From positions 353,068 through 417,067 of the forward strand of contig NZ_JAHKQI010000002.1 in NCBI RefSeq assembly GCF_018860975.1: 64,000 nt of DNA, written 5' to 3'. Of the stretch, positions 30,090 through 39,777 are shown piece after piece. The translations under genes were made by a program, and so were the position numbers. The first letter of the stretch is position 1. Each line of letters begins with the position of its first letter. The notes below the pieces were generated by a model that made no database searches, was not told where the DNA came from, and saw only the letters and a program-made list of their open reading frames with translations. The DNA comes from Lentibacter algarum (GTDB taxonomy: Bacteria > Pseudomonadota > Alphaproteobacteria > Rhodobacterales > Rhodobacteraceae).

Positions 30090-31268
30090 ATGCCTCAAGA
30101 CATTTCAGCCGTGCCCGCAGCCAACACCGCGAACATCGTCGGGGCCGGATTGTCAGGCGCCGTCATTGCGCGGGTTCTTGCCGAAGCAGGGCACAAGGTA
30201 ACTGTCTTCGAAAGCCGTGATCACATCGGCGGCAATTGCCACACCGAGCGCGATGCAGAAACCGGCGTGATGTTGCACCGCTACGGCCCTCACATTTTTC
30301 ACACTGACTCTGAAGATGTCTGGCAGTTCGCGACCCGCTTCGCCAACTTCAAACGCTTTCATCACAAGGTCCGCGCAACGTCGCGCGGCAAGGTTTATCC
30401 GCTGCCCGTCACGCTGGCGACGATCAACCAGTTTTTTGAACTGGCCCTGCGCCCCGATGAAGCCCGCGCTTTTGTTGCCGGTAAGGCCGACAGCACGATC
30501 AACGCGCCACGCAGTTTTGAAGAGCAAGCGCAGAGCATGATCGGCAACGAGCTCTACGAAGCTTTCTTCAAGGGTTACACGCAAAAGCAGTGGGGTCGCG
30601 CGCCTTCAGAACTTCCGGCAAGCATTCTCAAGCGCTTGCCGCTGCGCTTTACCTACGAAGACAGTTACTTCAACCACAAGTATCAAGCTCTGCCCGAAAA
30701 CGGTTACACCGACTGGATCGCAGCCATACTTGATCACCCCGACATCACTGTCAGACTCAAGCAACCCTTCACAAACCAACAAGCGCAGGACGGCGAGCAT
30801 GTGTTCTGGTCGGGCCCGCTTGATGGCTACTTCGGTTACAGCCAGGGGCGCTTGGCCTATCGCTCGCTAAGGTTTGAAAATTTCACCGGCGAGGGCGACT
30901 ATCAAGGCTGTCCGGTGATGAACTTCTGCGACGCCGACAAGCCCTATACGCGTGTCACCGAGCACAAGCACTTCGCCCCGTGGGAGAGCCATGATAAAAC
31001 GGTTTACTCCGTCGAATACCCGTTCGAATGCGGGCCGGAGGACACACCTTATTACCCCGTGCGTCTGGTCGAAGATAAATCGCTGCTACAGCACTACGTG
31101 TCACAAGCCGACCAAACAAAAGGTGTCACTTTCGTTGGCCGGCTCGGAACCTACCGGTATCTGGATATGGACGTCTGCATTGCCGAAGCCCTGCAAACGG
31201 CAGCGCAGTTTCTTGAAGCGCAAAGCACACAGGCCCCTATGCCCGCTTTCGTTCATCCGCCGCTCTAG
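30090..31268 (+). CDS. glf: UDP-galactopyranose mutase
   Basis: FAD enzyme that interconverts UDP-galactopyranose and UDP-galactofuranose. 392 residues, the usual bacterial length. NIVGAGLSGAVIARVLAEAG (about 15-34) is the FAD-binding motif, and HIGGNCHTE plus RYGPHIFHTD are the family signatures; GYTQKQWG lies in the middle. The galactofuranosyltransferase-like gene at 32573 would use its product. It is preceded by a 275-bp intergenic region shared with the divergent epimerase; GGAAAG lies about 9 nt upstream of the ATG. Confidence 0.95.
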   Translation: MPQDISAVPAANTANIVGAGLSGAVIARVLAEAGHKVTVFESRDHIGGNCHTERDAETGVMLHRYGPHIFHTDSEDVWQFATRFANFKRFHHKVRATSRGKVYPLPVTLATINQFFELALRPDEARAFVAGKADSTINAPRSFEEQAQSMIGNELYEAFFKGYTQKQWGRAPSELPASILKRLPLRFTYEDSYFNHKYQALPENGYTDWIAAILDHPDITVRLKQPFTNQQAQDGEHVFWSGPLDGYFGYSQGRLAYRSLRFENFTGEGDYQGCPVMNFCDADKPYTRVTEHKHFAPWESHDKTVYSVEYPFECGPEDTPYYPVRLVEDKSLLQHYVSQADQTKGVTFVGRLGTYRYLDMDVCIAEALQTAAQFLEAQSTQAPMPAFVHPPL

Positions 31269-31277
31269 GCCGCAATG

Positions 31278-32423
31278 TCAAAACCAACGGCCGATCGCGA
31301 ACAGAGTGTAGTTAGTGTATTCACCTGACCCTGCCGAAACCGAAGCCGTGGTGAACTGCACCAAACCGTGCCAGTAGTTTGGTGTGCTGTCTTGAAAGAA
31401 CCCAAGCCGCGCTTGCAAAGCGTTGTTGCGCAGCTGTGCAACATCCGAGCCCGCCATCGACGCGCTGGCAAAGTGAACTTCCGTAAAGCTAGCCGGAAAG
31501 TTGAATGCCCCGAGCAAGCCCGAACGGAAGAGCGCCCCTGAACCGGTGGTGCAGGAGACTTGATCAATGAGAACATTATGCGTGCAAATCTGCGTGCCGT
31601 CCGCCCAGCGAATGTATTCACCGTTCACATTCGAGCCCTGCTCGACAATCGCCCCTGTGGGCACGCCTGCCGTTTCGGAAACAGTTCCAAGAACATTGCC
31701 GGCGCTATAGCCGTAATCAGCGCGCATCAGTCGCCCTGTTGTGGTGTCTGTCGGCGTTTGCTGCACGGCATCGCCTGTCAGCATCATGTCAACAGTCACT
31801 TCCTGCGCCGTGGCATCGGCCTTGAGCGCATCATACCAGGTGCTCCCGTCAGCGCTGACTTTGAACGACAGCGCATTGTCACCCGAAAGGCCAAGCTCGG
31901 CATGCCCTGTCCAGTTTGTCTGCATCAAAAGCGAGGCAGTGTCAGACACACCGGCCTTGTTGATGATCATCCGGTGATCATTGCCCTCATGCGAAAACAA
32001 GCTGCCCGGGGAGACAACAGAGAGGCGGTTGGTCGCATCCCAAACGCTGCCGATGCCGATGCCGTCAAGGTCGGCGTAAGTGCCTGCCACATCAGTCCAG
32101 ACACCAGCAACTTGCGCTTTGAGCTTGTTCTCGCTCTTGTCCCAAAGGCGCCAGCCTTCTTGCGGCTCCAAGAACAGCCAGCTTCCGTTTGAGAACTGCG
32201 CAAGCTCTCCGGCATGCGAGGCCCAGTCACCCGTGGGGGCCGCACCGATCCCGTATTGATCGCCCTCTTGCGGGGCAGCGGGCGGGCTGTCTTGGTCAAT
32301 GCCGATCACGCTTGCCTGAACCGCAGCATCAAGCCGTTCAACAGCCTCATTGTGGGTAACATGTTTCTGGGCCTGCGAAGGCTGGATGTATGGCAACTTA
32401 TGTCGCGGCGAACGTTCAGGCAT
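31278..32423 (-). CDS. DUF2793 domain-containing protein
   Basis: 381 residues. The N-terminus LPYIQPSQAQKHVTHNEAVE, followed by EGDQYGIGAAPTGDWASHAG and WLFLEPQEGWRLWDKSENKL, is the DUF2793 signature seen in Rhodobacterales proteins, often linked to phage or gene-transfer-agent tail structures. The rest looks like beta-rich fibre material ending in FAIGRWF. Start ATG 32423 has AGGAG 6 nt upstream; the longer frame to 32525 lacks support. It lies between glf and the galactofuranosyltransferase-like gene on the opposite strand. Its function is unknown. Confidence 0.75.
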   Translation of the reverse strand: MPERSPRHKLPYIQPSQAQKHVTHNEAVERLDAAVQASVIGIDQDSPPAAPQEGDQYGIGAAPTGDWASHAGELAQFSNGSWLFLEPQEGWRLWDKSENKLKAQVAGVWTDVAGTYADLDGIGIGSVWDATNRLSVVSPGSLFSHEGNDHRMIINKAGVSDTASLLMQTNWTGHAELGLSGDNALSFKVSADGSTWYDALKADATAQEVTVDMMLTGDAVQQTPTDTTTGRLMRADYGYSAGNVLGTVSETAGVPTGAIVEQGSNVNGEYIRWADGTQICTHNVLIDQVSCTTGSGALFRSGLLGAFNFPASFTEVHFASASMAGSDVAQLRNNALQARLGFFQDSTPNYWHGLVQFTTASVSAGSGEYTNYTLFAIGRWF

Positions 32424-32572
32424 TTTGCTCTCCTGTGAAAACCTAACCCGAAGTCCTAAGTTGAGAGGTTTACCAAATCCTAACAGCAGCGTTCGCAGCG
32501 CAGCACAGGCCCGGCCGTTTGACACCAGCCGCCCCGCAAGCTAGCCAATGGCAAATTCTCAAGAGCGTAAAC

Positions 32573-33589
32573 ATGCCCGACAGCCAACCCACTTCAGCCG
32601 CCAACGGCCTTGTCGCGCTTGTGGTGACTTACAACCGGTTTGAAGCGCTCAAAGTCACGGTGCGGCGCTTGCTGGCCGAGGCGCCTGATACGCTCGGCAC
32701 GCTTTTGGTTTGCAACAACGCCTCAACTGACGGCACCGCTGACTGGCTCAAAAGCCAGACAGACCCGCGCCTTGAAGTGCTTGATTTACCCCACAACATC
32801 GGCGGAGCCGGCGGCTTTGAAGCGGGGCTGCGCCACGCAGCACAGACCTATGATGCCGACTGGTATCTGCTGATGGATGATGACGCCCGGCCAGTGGAAG
32901 GCACGCTCGCGCGCTTCCTGTCTCGCCCGCGCAGCGCGGCGCAAATCTGGATATCAGCGGTGCGCTACCCTGATGGCGAAGTCTGCGAAATGAACCGCCC
33001 CTGGCTGAACCCGTTTGGGAGCATTCGGGTGTTTGTGCAGTCGCTTCTGCGGGGGCGTGACGCCTTTCATCTGTCCGATAGCGCCTATGCAGCCGAGGAG
33101 GTTCAACAGGTCGACGGCGGCTCGTTTGTCGGCCAGTTCGTTTCGCGTGAGGCGCTGGCTTTGGCGGGGTTTCCGCGTGGTGAGTTGTTCATCTACGCCG
33201 ATGATGTGCTCTACACGTTGGCGCTACGTAGCAAGGGCGGCAAGGTGGCGTTTGACGCTTCGCTTGCCTATGAGCACGACTGCAAAAGCCTCACCCGCGA
33301 CACTGGCAGGCTGACACCGCTCTGGAAGGTGTATTTCTATCACCGCAATATTTCGCTGGTCTATCGCAGGGTGGCTGGGCCGCTGTTGTTCTGGCCTGTT
33401 CTGGCGTTGAAATACCTGCAATGGCGGCGCAAGGCGGGGCTCTACGGGGCCGACAAAGCCACCTATGTAATGCTGCTCAACAAAGCCGTCGCCGATGCGC
33501 GGGCAAACCGGCTTGGCAACAGTTTGCAAGATATTACAGCGCTTATCACTTCTCGAGAATCGTCAGATAAAAGCGCCGCAAAAGCATAA
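32573..33589 (+). CDS. Glycosyltransferase family 2, galactofuranosyltransferase-like
   Basis: 338 residues. ALVVTYNRFEALKVTVRRLL opens the GT-A fold; DLPHNIGGAGGFEAGLRHA and WYLLMDDDARPVEGTLARFL (with the DDD motif) resemble GlfT-type galactofuranosyltransferases and related rhamnosyltransferases. The nearby glf gene supports UDP-galactofuranose as donor, but this is inference. ATG 32573 is preferred; a TTG at 32519 extends the frame. Its 3' end overlaps the converging permease gene by 44 bp. Confidence 0.75.
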   Translation: MPDSQPTSAANGLVALVVTYNRFEALKVTVRRLLAEAPDTLGTLLVCNNASTDGTADWLKSQTDPRLEVLDLPHNIGGAGGFEAGLRHAAQTYDADWYLLMDDDARPVEGTLARFLSRPRSAAQIWISAVRYPDGEVCEMNRPWLNPFGSIRVFVQSLLRGRDAFHLSDSAYAAEEVQQVDGGSFVGQFVSREALALAGFPRGELFIYADDVLYTLALRSKGGKVAFDASLAYEHDCKSLTRDTGRLTPLWKVYFYHRNISLVYRRVAGPLLFWPVLALKYLQWRRKAGLYGADKATYVMLLNKAVADARANRLGNSLQDITALITSRESSDKSAAKA

Positions 33590-34343
33590 GCCCGGCAGCG
33601 ATCAAAATGGCGGAAATCCCATAGATATACACCAGCGAGACATGCTGCGGTGTATAGGTCTGGAAAAAGCCGGCCCGCGCCAGCGCCGTTGAGTGCAACA
33701 ACGGATTATACCAAATCAAATCTTGCGCAGCGCGTGGCAGGTCTTCGTAGATGTACAACACCCCCGAGGCCAACAGCAAAGGCCGCATCATGATGCCCCA
33801 AATGCTTCTCCAGACTGGCAGCAAACCAATGACAACCGAATTGACCATGCCAATCCCCAAGCCCAGCAACGCCGCTGAAGCGAAGGCCTGAAAAATGTAG
33901 CCGTATCGTAATGTCGAGTTCTGATCGGCATACTCAATGATGGCCGTGAGGATAATCAGCGACACCAAAGCACCTGTCAGGATCGCCAGAACAACCCGAG
34001 CGGTGACGGCGTCGATCCAGCTGACGTTGGGGTATTGTAACAGCGCCCGCGAATAGTTCAGCGAGCTCTGCGACAATTGCGTGACGCTCTGAAACATCTG
34101 GAATGGCAGGTATCCTGTTGCATAGAACAACAGAAAACTGTTCCCCAAACTCGGGTTGCGCACCAATAGCGAGAAGGCCAGCGACAAAATGATGATTCCG
34201 CCCAGTGGTTCTAACAGGGCCCAAAGATAGCCGCCGGGGCTCTTGCCATAGCGAGTCGCCATCTCCCGTAACACCAGCGCCACAATAGTGCGCGCGTGCT
34301 GCACGGTAAGGCTGCTCCTTTTGGGTGGGCTTACGGGTGGCAT
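33546..34343 (-). CDS. Polysaccharide ABC transporter permease (KpsM/ABC-2 type)
   Basis: 265 residues with about six membrane segments, ABC-2 family. LREMATRYGKSPGGYLWALL at the front and the segment FLLFYATGYLPFQMFQ are typical of capsule exporters of the KpsM/CtrC/BexB type. It would carry lipid-linked polysaccharide across the inner membrane with the KpsT-like ATPase at 35727. ATG 34343 is chosen; a TTG at 34406 would extend it by 21 residues. It is divergent from the KpsE-like gene and overlaps the converging glycosyltransferase gene by 44 bp. Confidence 0.85.
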   Translation of the reverse strand: MPPVSPPKRSSLTVQHARTIVALVLREMATRYGKSPGGYLWALLEPLGGIIILSLAFSLLVRNPSLGNSFLLFYATGYLPFQMFQSVTQLSQSSLNYSRALLQYPNVSWIDAVTARVVLAILTGALVSLIILTAIIEYADQNSTLRYGYIFQAFASAALLGLGIGMVNSVVIGLLPVWRSIWGIMMRPLLLASGVLYIYEDLPRAAQDLIWYNPLLHSTALARAGFFQTYTPQHVSLVYIYGISAILIAAGLMLLRRFYLTILEK

Positions 34344-34466
34344 TACAGCTTCACTTTGGGTTAGCTCTTGCACTATTGATCCAACAATCTGGTTTTTTGC
34401 GTGCAACTATGTAGATTTAGCGTCAAAAGATCAAACCTGTTACGCTGACTTTCGGAAAGTAAAACC

Positions 34467-35720
34467 ATGGATGAGACAAACCCGCCCGAAAGCGCCCCCG
34501 AAGGAAACCCCGCGGGCAAACGACGCAACAACAATGCCAACAAAAACGGCGGCAGAGGGCCGAAAGCAGCCCCTTCGGTCGTTGAAGTCGCCCCGATCGC
34601 CAAACGAGCTGAAATGAAGCGACGGCACTGGGGCTTGATCCTCAGTTTTGTGTTGCTCGTGGCTTTGCCTTTGCTGGTGTCTGCATGGTATCTATGGGCG
34701 CGGGCAGACGACATGTATGCCTCCTCTGTGGGCTTTACTGTCCGTCAGGAAGGCGCCGGCTCGGCAGCTGACATCGTCGGAACCTTCGCAGCGCTTTCGG
34801 GTGGCTCGTCACAGTCCGACACAGATATCCTCTACGAGTTCTTGCAAAATCAGAACATGGTTGAGCTGATCGACAACACCTTTGATCTGACGGCACTCTA
34901 CTCGGTGAATCACGACAAAAACCCGCTGTTCTCGCTCGCCCCCGACGCGACGCTGGAAGACAAAGTGTCTTTCTGGGAGCAGATCGCCAAGATTTCCTAT
35001 GACCAGTCCAGCCAGCTGATGGAAGTCGAGGTGCTGGCCTTCGACCCCGAGACCGCCCAGCGTATCGCAGCCGATATCCTCAAGCATTGTCAAAACCTGA
35101 TCAACGAGCTCAACGCCACAGCGCGCGCTGACCGGATCAAATATGCGCAGGCCGATCTTGAACTCGCGGTTGAACGCCTCAAAACCGCCCGCGGCGAGCT
35201 GATCCAGTTTCGAACCCGCAACAAGATCGTTGATCTGGACGCCGATTTGCAAGGCCGCCTCGGAGTGGTCAACACCTTGCAACAACAATTGGCCGAGGCG
35301 CTGGTCGAACTTGACTTGCTGGCCGTCAACACCTCAAAAACCGACCCGCGCTATGTGCAGGCCCAAAATCTGATCACAGTGATCCGCAAACGCATTGAAG
35401 CCGAGCGCACCAATGTTGTCTCCGGTGGTGTGTCTGAGACCGGCGTCGACTATCCGACGCTACTGGCCGAATATGAAGGGCTGGTTGTGAACCGGGAGTA
35501 TGGAGAACAGGGCTATCGTGCCGCGCTGGTTGCGCTTGATGTCGCCCGCGCCGAGGCCCTGCGCCAAAGCAGCTATCTGGCAGCATACCTTCAGCCGACA
35601 TTCCCCGAGTCGTCGCTCTACCCGAAACGCTGGTTGCTGTTCGGGCTGATCTTCATGTTCCTCTGCCTTGGCTGGGCGATCCTGACGCTCATCTTCTACT
35701 CTGTTCGTGACAGTCAGTAA
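34467..35720 (+). CDS. Capsule polysaccharide export inner-membrane protein (KpsE/CtrB type)
   Basis: 417 residues of the polysaccharide co-polymerase/PCP-3 type. A long hydrophilic, proline- and asparagine-rich N-terminus (1-50) precedes TM1 (about 52-74, LILSFVLLVALPLLVSAWYL). A periplasmic domain with coiled-coil character (AQADLELAVERLKTARGELI) follows, and a second TM closes near the C-terminus (LLFGLIFMFLCLGWAILTLI). It bridges the ABC exporter to an outer-membrane polysaccharide channel. The kpsT-like gene follows 6 bp later. Confidence 0.85.
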   Translation: MDETNPPESAPEGNPAGKRRNNNANKNGGRGPKAAPSVVEVAPIAKRAEMKRRHWGLILSFVLLVALPLLVSAWYLWARADDMYASSVGFTVRQEGAGSAADIVGTFAALSGGSSQSDTDILYEFLQNQNMVELIDNTFDLTALYSVNHDKNPLFSLAPDATLEDKVSFWEQIAKISYDQSSQLMEVEVLAFDPETAQRIAADILKHCQNLINELNATARADRIKYAQADLELAVERLKTARGELIQFRTRNKIVDLDADLQGRLGVVNTLQQQLAEALVELDLLAVNTSKTDPRYVQAQNLITVIRKRIEAERTNVVSGGVSETGVDYPTLLAEYEGLVVNREYGEQGYRAALVALDVARAEALRQSSYLAAYLQPTFPESSLYPKRWLLFGLIFMFLCLGWAILTLIFYSVRDSQ

Positions 35721-35726
35721 TCGCCG

Positions 35727-36380
35727 ATGATCCGCTTTGAGAACCTGACAAAAAGCTACCGCGTCGGACACCGGCGCAAGGTTGTGATCGACAATCTCAA
35801 CCTGACACTGCCGACCGGCCGCTCGCTGGCTTTGCTCGGGCGTAACGGGGCAGGTAAGTCAACGCTTCTCAATATCATCTCCGGTGCGATCCCGGCAACA
35901 TCGGGCAGGGTCATCAAAGAAGGCACATTGTCGTGGCCCGTCGGGTTCGGCGGCTCTCTGCACCGCGAAATGACAGGCGCGCAAAACGTGCGTTTTGTGG
36001 CGCGCGTCTACGGTGTCGACACCAGCATGCTTGAAACCTTCGTCGAAGACTTCGCCGAACTCGGTGTCCATTACCACAGCCCCGTGCGCACCTACAGTTC
36101 GGGGATGAAAGCCCGCCTCGGGTTTGGCCTGTCGATGGGTATCAAGTTTGACACTTACCTGATCGACGAAACAACTGCCGTCGGTGACGCATCCTTCATT
36201 CACAAAAGCCGCGCGATTTTTCTGGAGCGTGTCAAAAACGCCAGCGCAATCATGGTCTCCCACCAGATGAAAACCCTCCGTGAGTTTTGTGACAGTGGTA
36301 TCGTGCTGGCCAACGGCAAACTCGAAGTGTTTGAAGACCTTGACGAAGCCATAGCCCGTCACCGTAAGCTGAACGGCTAG
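35727..36380 (+). CDS. Capsule polysaccharide ABC transporter ATP-binding protein (KpsT type)
   Basis: 217 residues, the short length typical of KpsT/CtrD/BexA. Walker A is GRNGAGKST at about 38-46, the signature region is YSSGMKARLGFGLSMGIKFD and the degenerate Walker B reads YLIDETTAVGD, all characteristic of polysaccharide exporters. There is no C-terminal O-antigen-binding extension. It pairs with the permease at 33546-34343. Outer-membrane KpsD-like and KpsC/S-like genes are not in the window. Confidence 0.9.
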   Translation: MIRFENLTKSYRVGHRRKVVIDNLNLTLPTGRSLALLGRNGAGKSTLLNIISGAIPATSGRVIKEGTLSWPVGFGGSLHREMTGAQNVRFVARVYGVDTSMLETFVEDFAELGVHYHSPVRTYSSGMKARLGFGLSMGIKFDTYLIDETTAVGDASFIHKSRAIFLERVKNASAIMVSHQMKTLREFCDSGIVLANGKLEVFEDLDEAIARHRKLNG

Positions 36381-36523
36381 TCACAGGCGCGCGGCAATGC
36401 CGTCAACTTTCCTAAAACGCATCTAAACTTGGTGGCTTAAACCGCTGGTCTGCCTCAGTCTGAACTCGGTCTTCGCCGTATTGCGCAGACATTTCTCCTC
36501 CTGTTTCGCAGGAGTAACGGGCA

Positions 36524-39500
36524 ATGACACAACTGTCGTTTGCAGGGCATTTTCAGACAGGCAACGCGCAGCTCGACATGGGCCTGAGTGCGCTTGATCT
36601 CGTGACCATCGGGTCGACAACCTACCTGCTCGGCGCTTCTGGGCAAGAAGGCGGCATGTTCTCGGCATCGCTGTCACAAGGCACGCAACCCGTCCTTGCC
36701 GACAGCGTGCTGCTCAACTTTGATGTCGCAACAGGCGTCGGGCGGCCAATAACCCTTGTCCAGACAGCGCAAGAAACATTGCTGCTCTCCGGCCAAACCG
36801 TGCAGCCCAACGCCAGTGTGCTCAGCCTGTCAGCCAACGGCGGTTTCGCCGCGGCTTCAGCGCTGGGAGGCCTCGGCCAGGAAAGCGGGCAAGAAGATGT
36901 CAGCTGGTTTGCACAGGTTGGCAACACGCTGGTCACAGGGTGCTTGGGCAGCGACAGCTTCAGCCTTCACAATTGGGCCGCAACCGGCAACATCAGTGGC
37001 GGCGCAACGGTCAACGACAGCGGTGCTTCGCATGTTGCAGGTCTGTCAGCACTGGCCACCGCGACAGTCGGAGGCGGGCATTTTTTAATCACTGGCAGTG
37101 GCGACGAACACGGCATCAGCGCGTTTCAGCTCTCCGGCGATAGCGCCACGCACCGCTCCGAAATCAGCCCCGACGATGGCCTCGGGCTGATGGTGCCGGT
37201 CGATATCGAAACCGCCTACATCGGCTCGCAAGCCTTCGTTCTTGTTGCCTCCGCGCCGAGCACGGGCAGCAGTGCTGCGCTGAGTGTTCTCTCGCTCTCG
37301 GCAACGGGGCAGCTCACGCCGGTTGATCACCTGCTCGACACACAAGACACCCGCTTCGGCGCGGTGCAAGCGCTCGCGCATATCGAAGTCGACGGACAAG
37401 TCTTCGTTGCGGCGGGCGGCGGGGACGGTGGCGTCAGCCTGTTTCAACTCACACCCTTAGGGCAGCTTGTGCACCTCTCTTCGCTGGCGGGCACGGCGCA
37501 AACACCGCTGCTTGGCATCACCGATATCGCCTTGCATCACGACAACGGCAGCTTGCTGGTCTATGTCAGCACGCAGGCCGATGCTGGCGTTACCATCCTT
37601 GAGGCCCCGCTCGGCGCGCTGGGCAGCTCGCAGCTTGCATCGGCAACAGGGCAGACACTCACAGGCGGCGGCGGGCGTGATATCCTCGCAGGCGGCGCAG
37701 GCAATGACGCGCTCTCCGGTGGTAACGGCCATGACGTGCTCACCGACGGCGCAGGTCAGGACACGCTCACAGGCGGCAACGGTGCCGACATTTACGTGTT
37801 GTCGGCCGACGATACCCACGACCAGATCAACGGCTTCAACCCGCAGCACGACAAACTCGACCTCGCCCATTGGCCAATGCTCTACGACGTCTCTGCGCTC
37901 GTTATCACCCTGACAAGTTCCGGCGCTCTGATCACCTACCGGGGTGAGTCTCTCACGTTGATCGCGCAGACAGGCGTCACGCTGACGCTGGCAAATATCA
38001 CCGCTGCAATTGTGCTGGATGTGAACCGCAGCCTGATCATGCCGCAACTCGACATCGCCGGAACGAGCGGCGCAGATGCGCTGACAGGCAGTTGGGGCAC
38101 CGACACGCTTGTCGGCGGTGCAGGCAACGACACCCTGACAAGCGGGCGCGGCGACGACACCGTTTCCGGTGGCGCAGGCACCGACACCGCCATCATCAAT
38201 GACACGCTGACAAATGTGACTTACACCACCAGCCCCGATGGCACCGTAACACTCACGTCAAGCGATGGTCAGGACATCTTCTCTGATATCGAAGAATTTG
38301 TCTTTCTCGACCAGACCGTCACCCATGAAGAGCTGCTGAACGGTTTGGTGACGGTTTTTCAAGGCGGCACCGCCAGCGAGGTGTTCATGGGCACCGCGCA
38401 GAGTGACATGGTTTATGGCGGCGCAGGAAATGACCGCCTCTCAGGCATGGGTGAACACGACACCATGCTGGGAGAGGCCGGATCAGACACGCTCGACGGC
38501 GGCACTGGCAACGACATGCTCGACGGCGGAACCGGGCATGACAACCTGCTGGGCAGTTCGGGCAGCGACACCCTGCTCGGCGGCAGCGGCAACGATACCC
38601 TGCACGGCGGAGAGGGCAATGACGCCCTGCAAGGCGAGGATGGCAATGACGCACTCAACGGCGACGACGGCAATGATACGCTCGGTGGCGGCAGCGGCTC
38701 CGACACACTCCGTGGCGGCGATGGCGACGACTCTCTGCAAGGCGAGAACGATAACGATGTGCTCTATGGCGACACAGGCCATGACACGCTAACGGGCGGC
38801 GAGGGGGATGATAGCCTCTTTGGCAACGACCAGAATGACATGCTCATAGGCGAGAACGGCAACGACTACCTCAACGGCGGCACCGGCAGCGACACACTTC
38901 TGGGCGACGACGGCGACGACAGCCTCATTGGCGGAGCCAGCGACGACGTGCTGATCGGCGGTGATGGCAATGACACCCTCAAAGGCGACACCAAACATGA
39001 TGTCCTGTATGGCGATAACGGCAACGACAGCCTGTCAGGCGACAACGGCAAAGACAGCCTCTACGGCGGCGCGGGCGACGACACCCTCAAAGGCAATAGC
39101 GGCGATGATAGCCTTTCTGGCAGCGGTGGTGAAGACAGTCTCATCGGCGGCGGCGGCGATGACACGATGTATGGCGGCAGCCATCATGACACGCTCTATG
39201 GCAAAGCCGGACATGACATCATGGACGGTGGTGGCGGCAATGATTACCTGCGCGGTGGTGGGGGTAAAGACGAGATCAGCGGTGGCGCAGGTCGCGACAA
39301 CATTGAAGGGGCCGGAGGCAACGATGTGCTGTTTGGTGGCAGCGGCAACGACACATTGCACGGGGGCCGCCGCGCCGACACACTGACCGGCGGCAGCGGC
39401 AACGACGAGCTCTACGGCGGTGGCGGCGGCGACACCTTCGTCTTCGCCTCTGGTAGTGGCCGCGATGTCATCAAGGACTACACCAAGAACGGGGACAAGC

Positions 39501-39673
39501 TGCTCATTCATTCAAGCCTTTGGGGCGAAGCTGATACGGCACAAGAACTGTTGTCGCTCTATGGCACAGTTTCTGACGGCGACATTGTCCTGTCACTTGC
39601 CGACGGGGTCACGATCACACTTGAAGACATTTCGTCATTATCCGGCTTTGCGAATGATATCATTATGGGGTAA
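36524..39673 (+). CDS. RTX calcium-binding protein with N-terminal beta-propeller-like region
   Basis: 1049 residues, no Sec signal, as expected for a type I secretion substrate. Residues 1 to about 365 contain recurring strands like [20 protein letters not shown] and [20 protein letters not shown], consistent with a beta-propeller. RTX nonapeptides (GGxGxDxLx) occur in a short block at about 382-420, a second at about 515-555 and a long array at about 620-970. The C-terminus [20 protein letters not shown] to FANDIIMG is a type I secretion tail shared with the following protease. AGGAG lies about 9 nt before the ATG. It is likely a surface or released adhesin, and no haemolysin/protease exporter lies nearby. 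Confidence 0.85.
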   Translation: MTQLSFAGHFQTGNAQLDMGLSALDLVTIGSTTYLLGASGQEGGMFSASLSQGTQPVLADSVLLNFDVATGVGRPITLVQTAQETLLLSGQTVQPNASVLSLSANGGFAAASALGGLGQESGQEDVSWFAQVGNTLVTGCLGSDSFSLHNWAATGNISGGATVNDSGASHVAGLSALATATVGGGHFLITGSGDEHGISAFQLSGDSATHRSEISPDDGLGLMVPVDIETAYIGSQAFVLVASAPSTGSSAALSVLSLSATGQLTPVDHLLDTQDTRFGAVQALAHIEVDGQVFVAAGGGDGGVSLFQLTPLGQLVHLSSLAGTAQTPLLGITDIALHHDNGSLLVYVSTQADAGVTILEAPLGALGSSQLASATGQTLTGGGGRDILAGGAGNDALSGGNGHDVLTDGAGQDTLTGGNGADIYVLSADDTHDQINGFNPQHDKLDLAHWPMLYDVSALVITLTSSGALITYRGESLTLIAQTGVTLTLANITAAIVLDVNRSLIMPQLDIAGTSGADALTGSWGTDTLVGGAGNDTLTSGRGDDTVSGGAGTDTAIINDTLTNVTYTTSPDGTVTLTSSDGQDIFSDIEEFVFLDQTVTHEELLNGLVTVFQGGTASEVFMGTAQSDMVYGGAGNDRLSGMGEHDTMLGEAGSDTLDGGTGNDMLDGGTGHDNLLGSSGSDTLLGGSGNDTLHGGEGNDALQGEDGNDALNGDDGNDTLGGGSGSDTLRGGDGDDSLQGENDNDVLYGDTGHDTLTGGEGDDSLFGNDQNDMLIGENGNDYLNGGTGSDTLLGDDGDDSLIGGASDDVLIGGDGNDTLKGDTKHDVLYGDNGNDSLSGDNGKDSLYGGAGDDTLKGNSGDDSLSGSGGEDSLIGGGGDDTMYGGSHHDTLYGKAGHDIMDGGGGNDYLRGGGGKDEISGGAGRDNIEGAGGNDVLFGGSGNDTLHGGRRADTLTGGSGNDELYGGGGGDTFVFASGSGRDVIKDYTKNGDKLLIHSSLWGEADTAQELLSLYGTVSDGDIVLSLADGVTITLEDISSLSGFANDIIMG

Positions 39674-39777
39674 ACAATTGTTAACATTTGGATGAGTGTG
39701 GCCGTATTTTGGCAGAAATTCCGGTTCTTTCGAAGTCGGGATCACCACGTTAAGATTATGGGAAAGAGAGCAAAATT

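Noticed and set aside
38380..39440. CRISPR-like or tandem DNA repeat array
   Set aside because: The repetition is protein-level RTX nonapeptides with variable codons, not conserved DNA repeats with unique spacers.
37467..39511. Many long antisense and shifted-frame ORFs over the RTX genes
   Set aside because: They arise from the period-27 GGxGxD coding repeats; their products are low-complexity Ala/Val/Thr or Ser/Pro strings without families.
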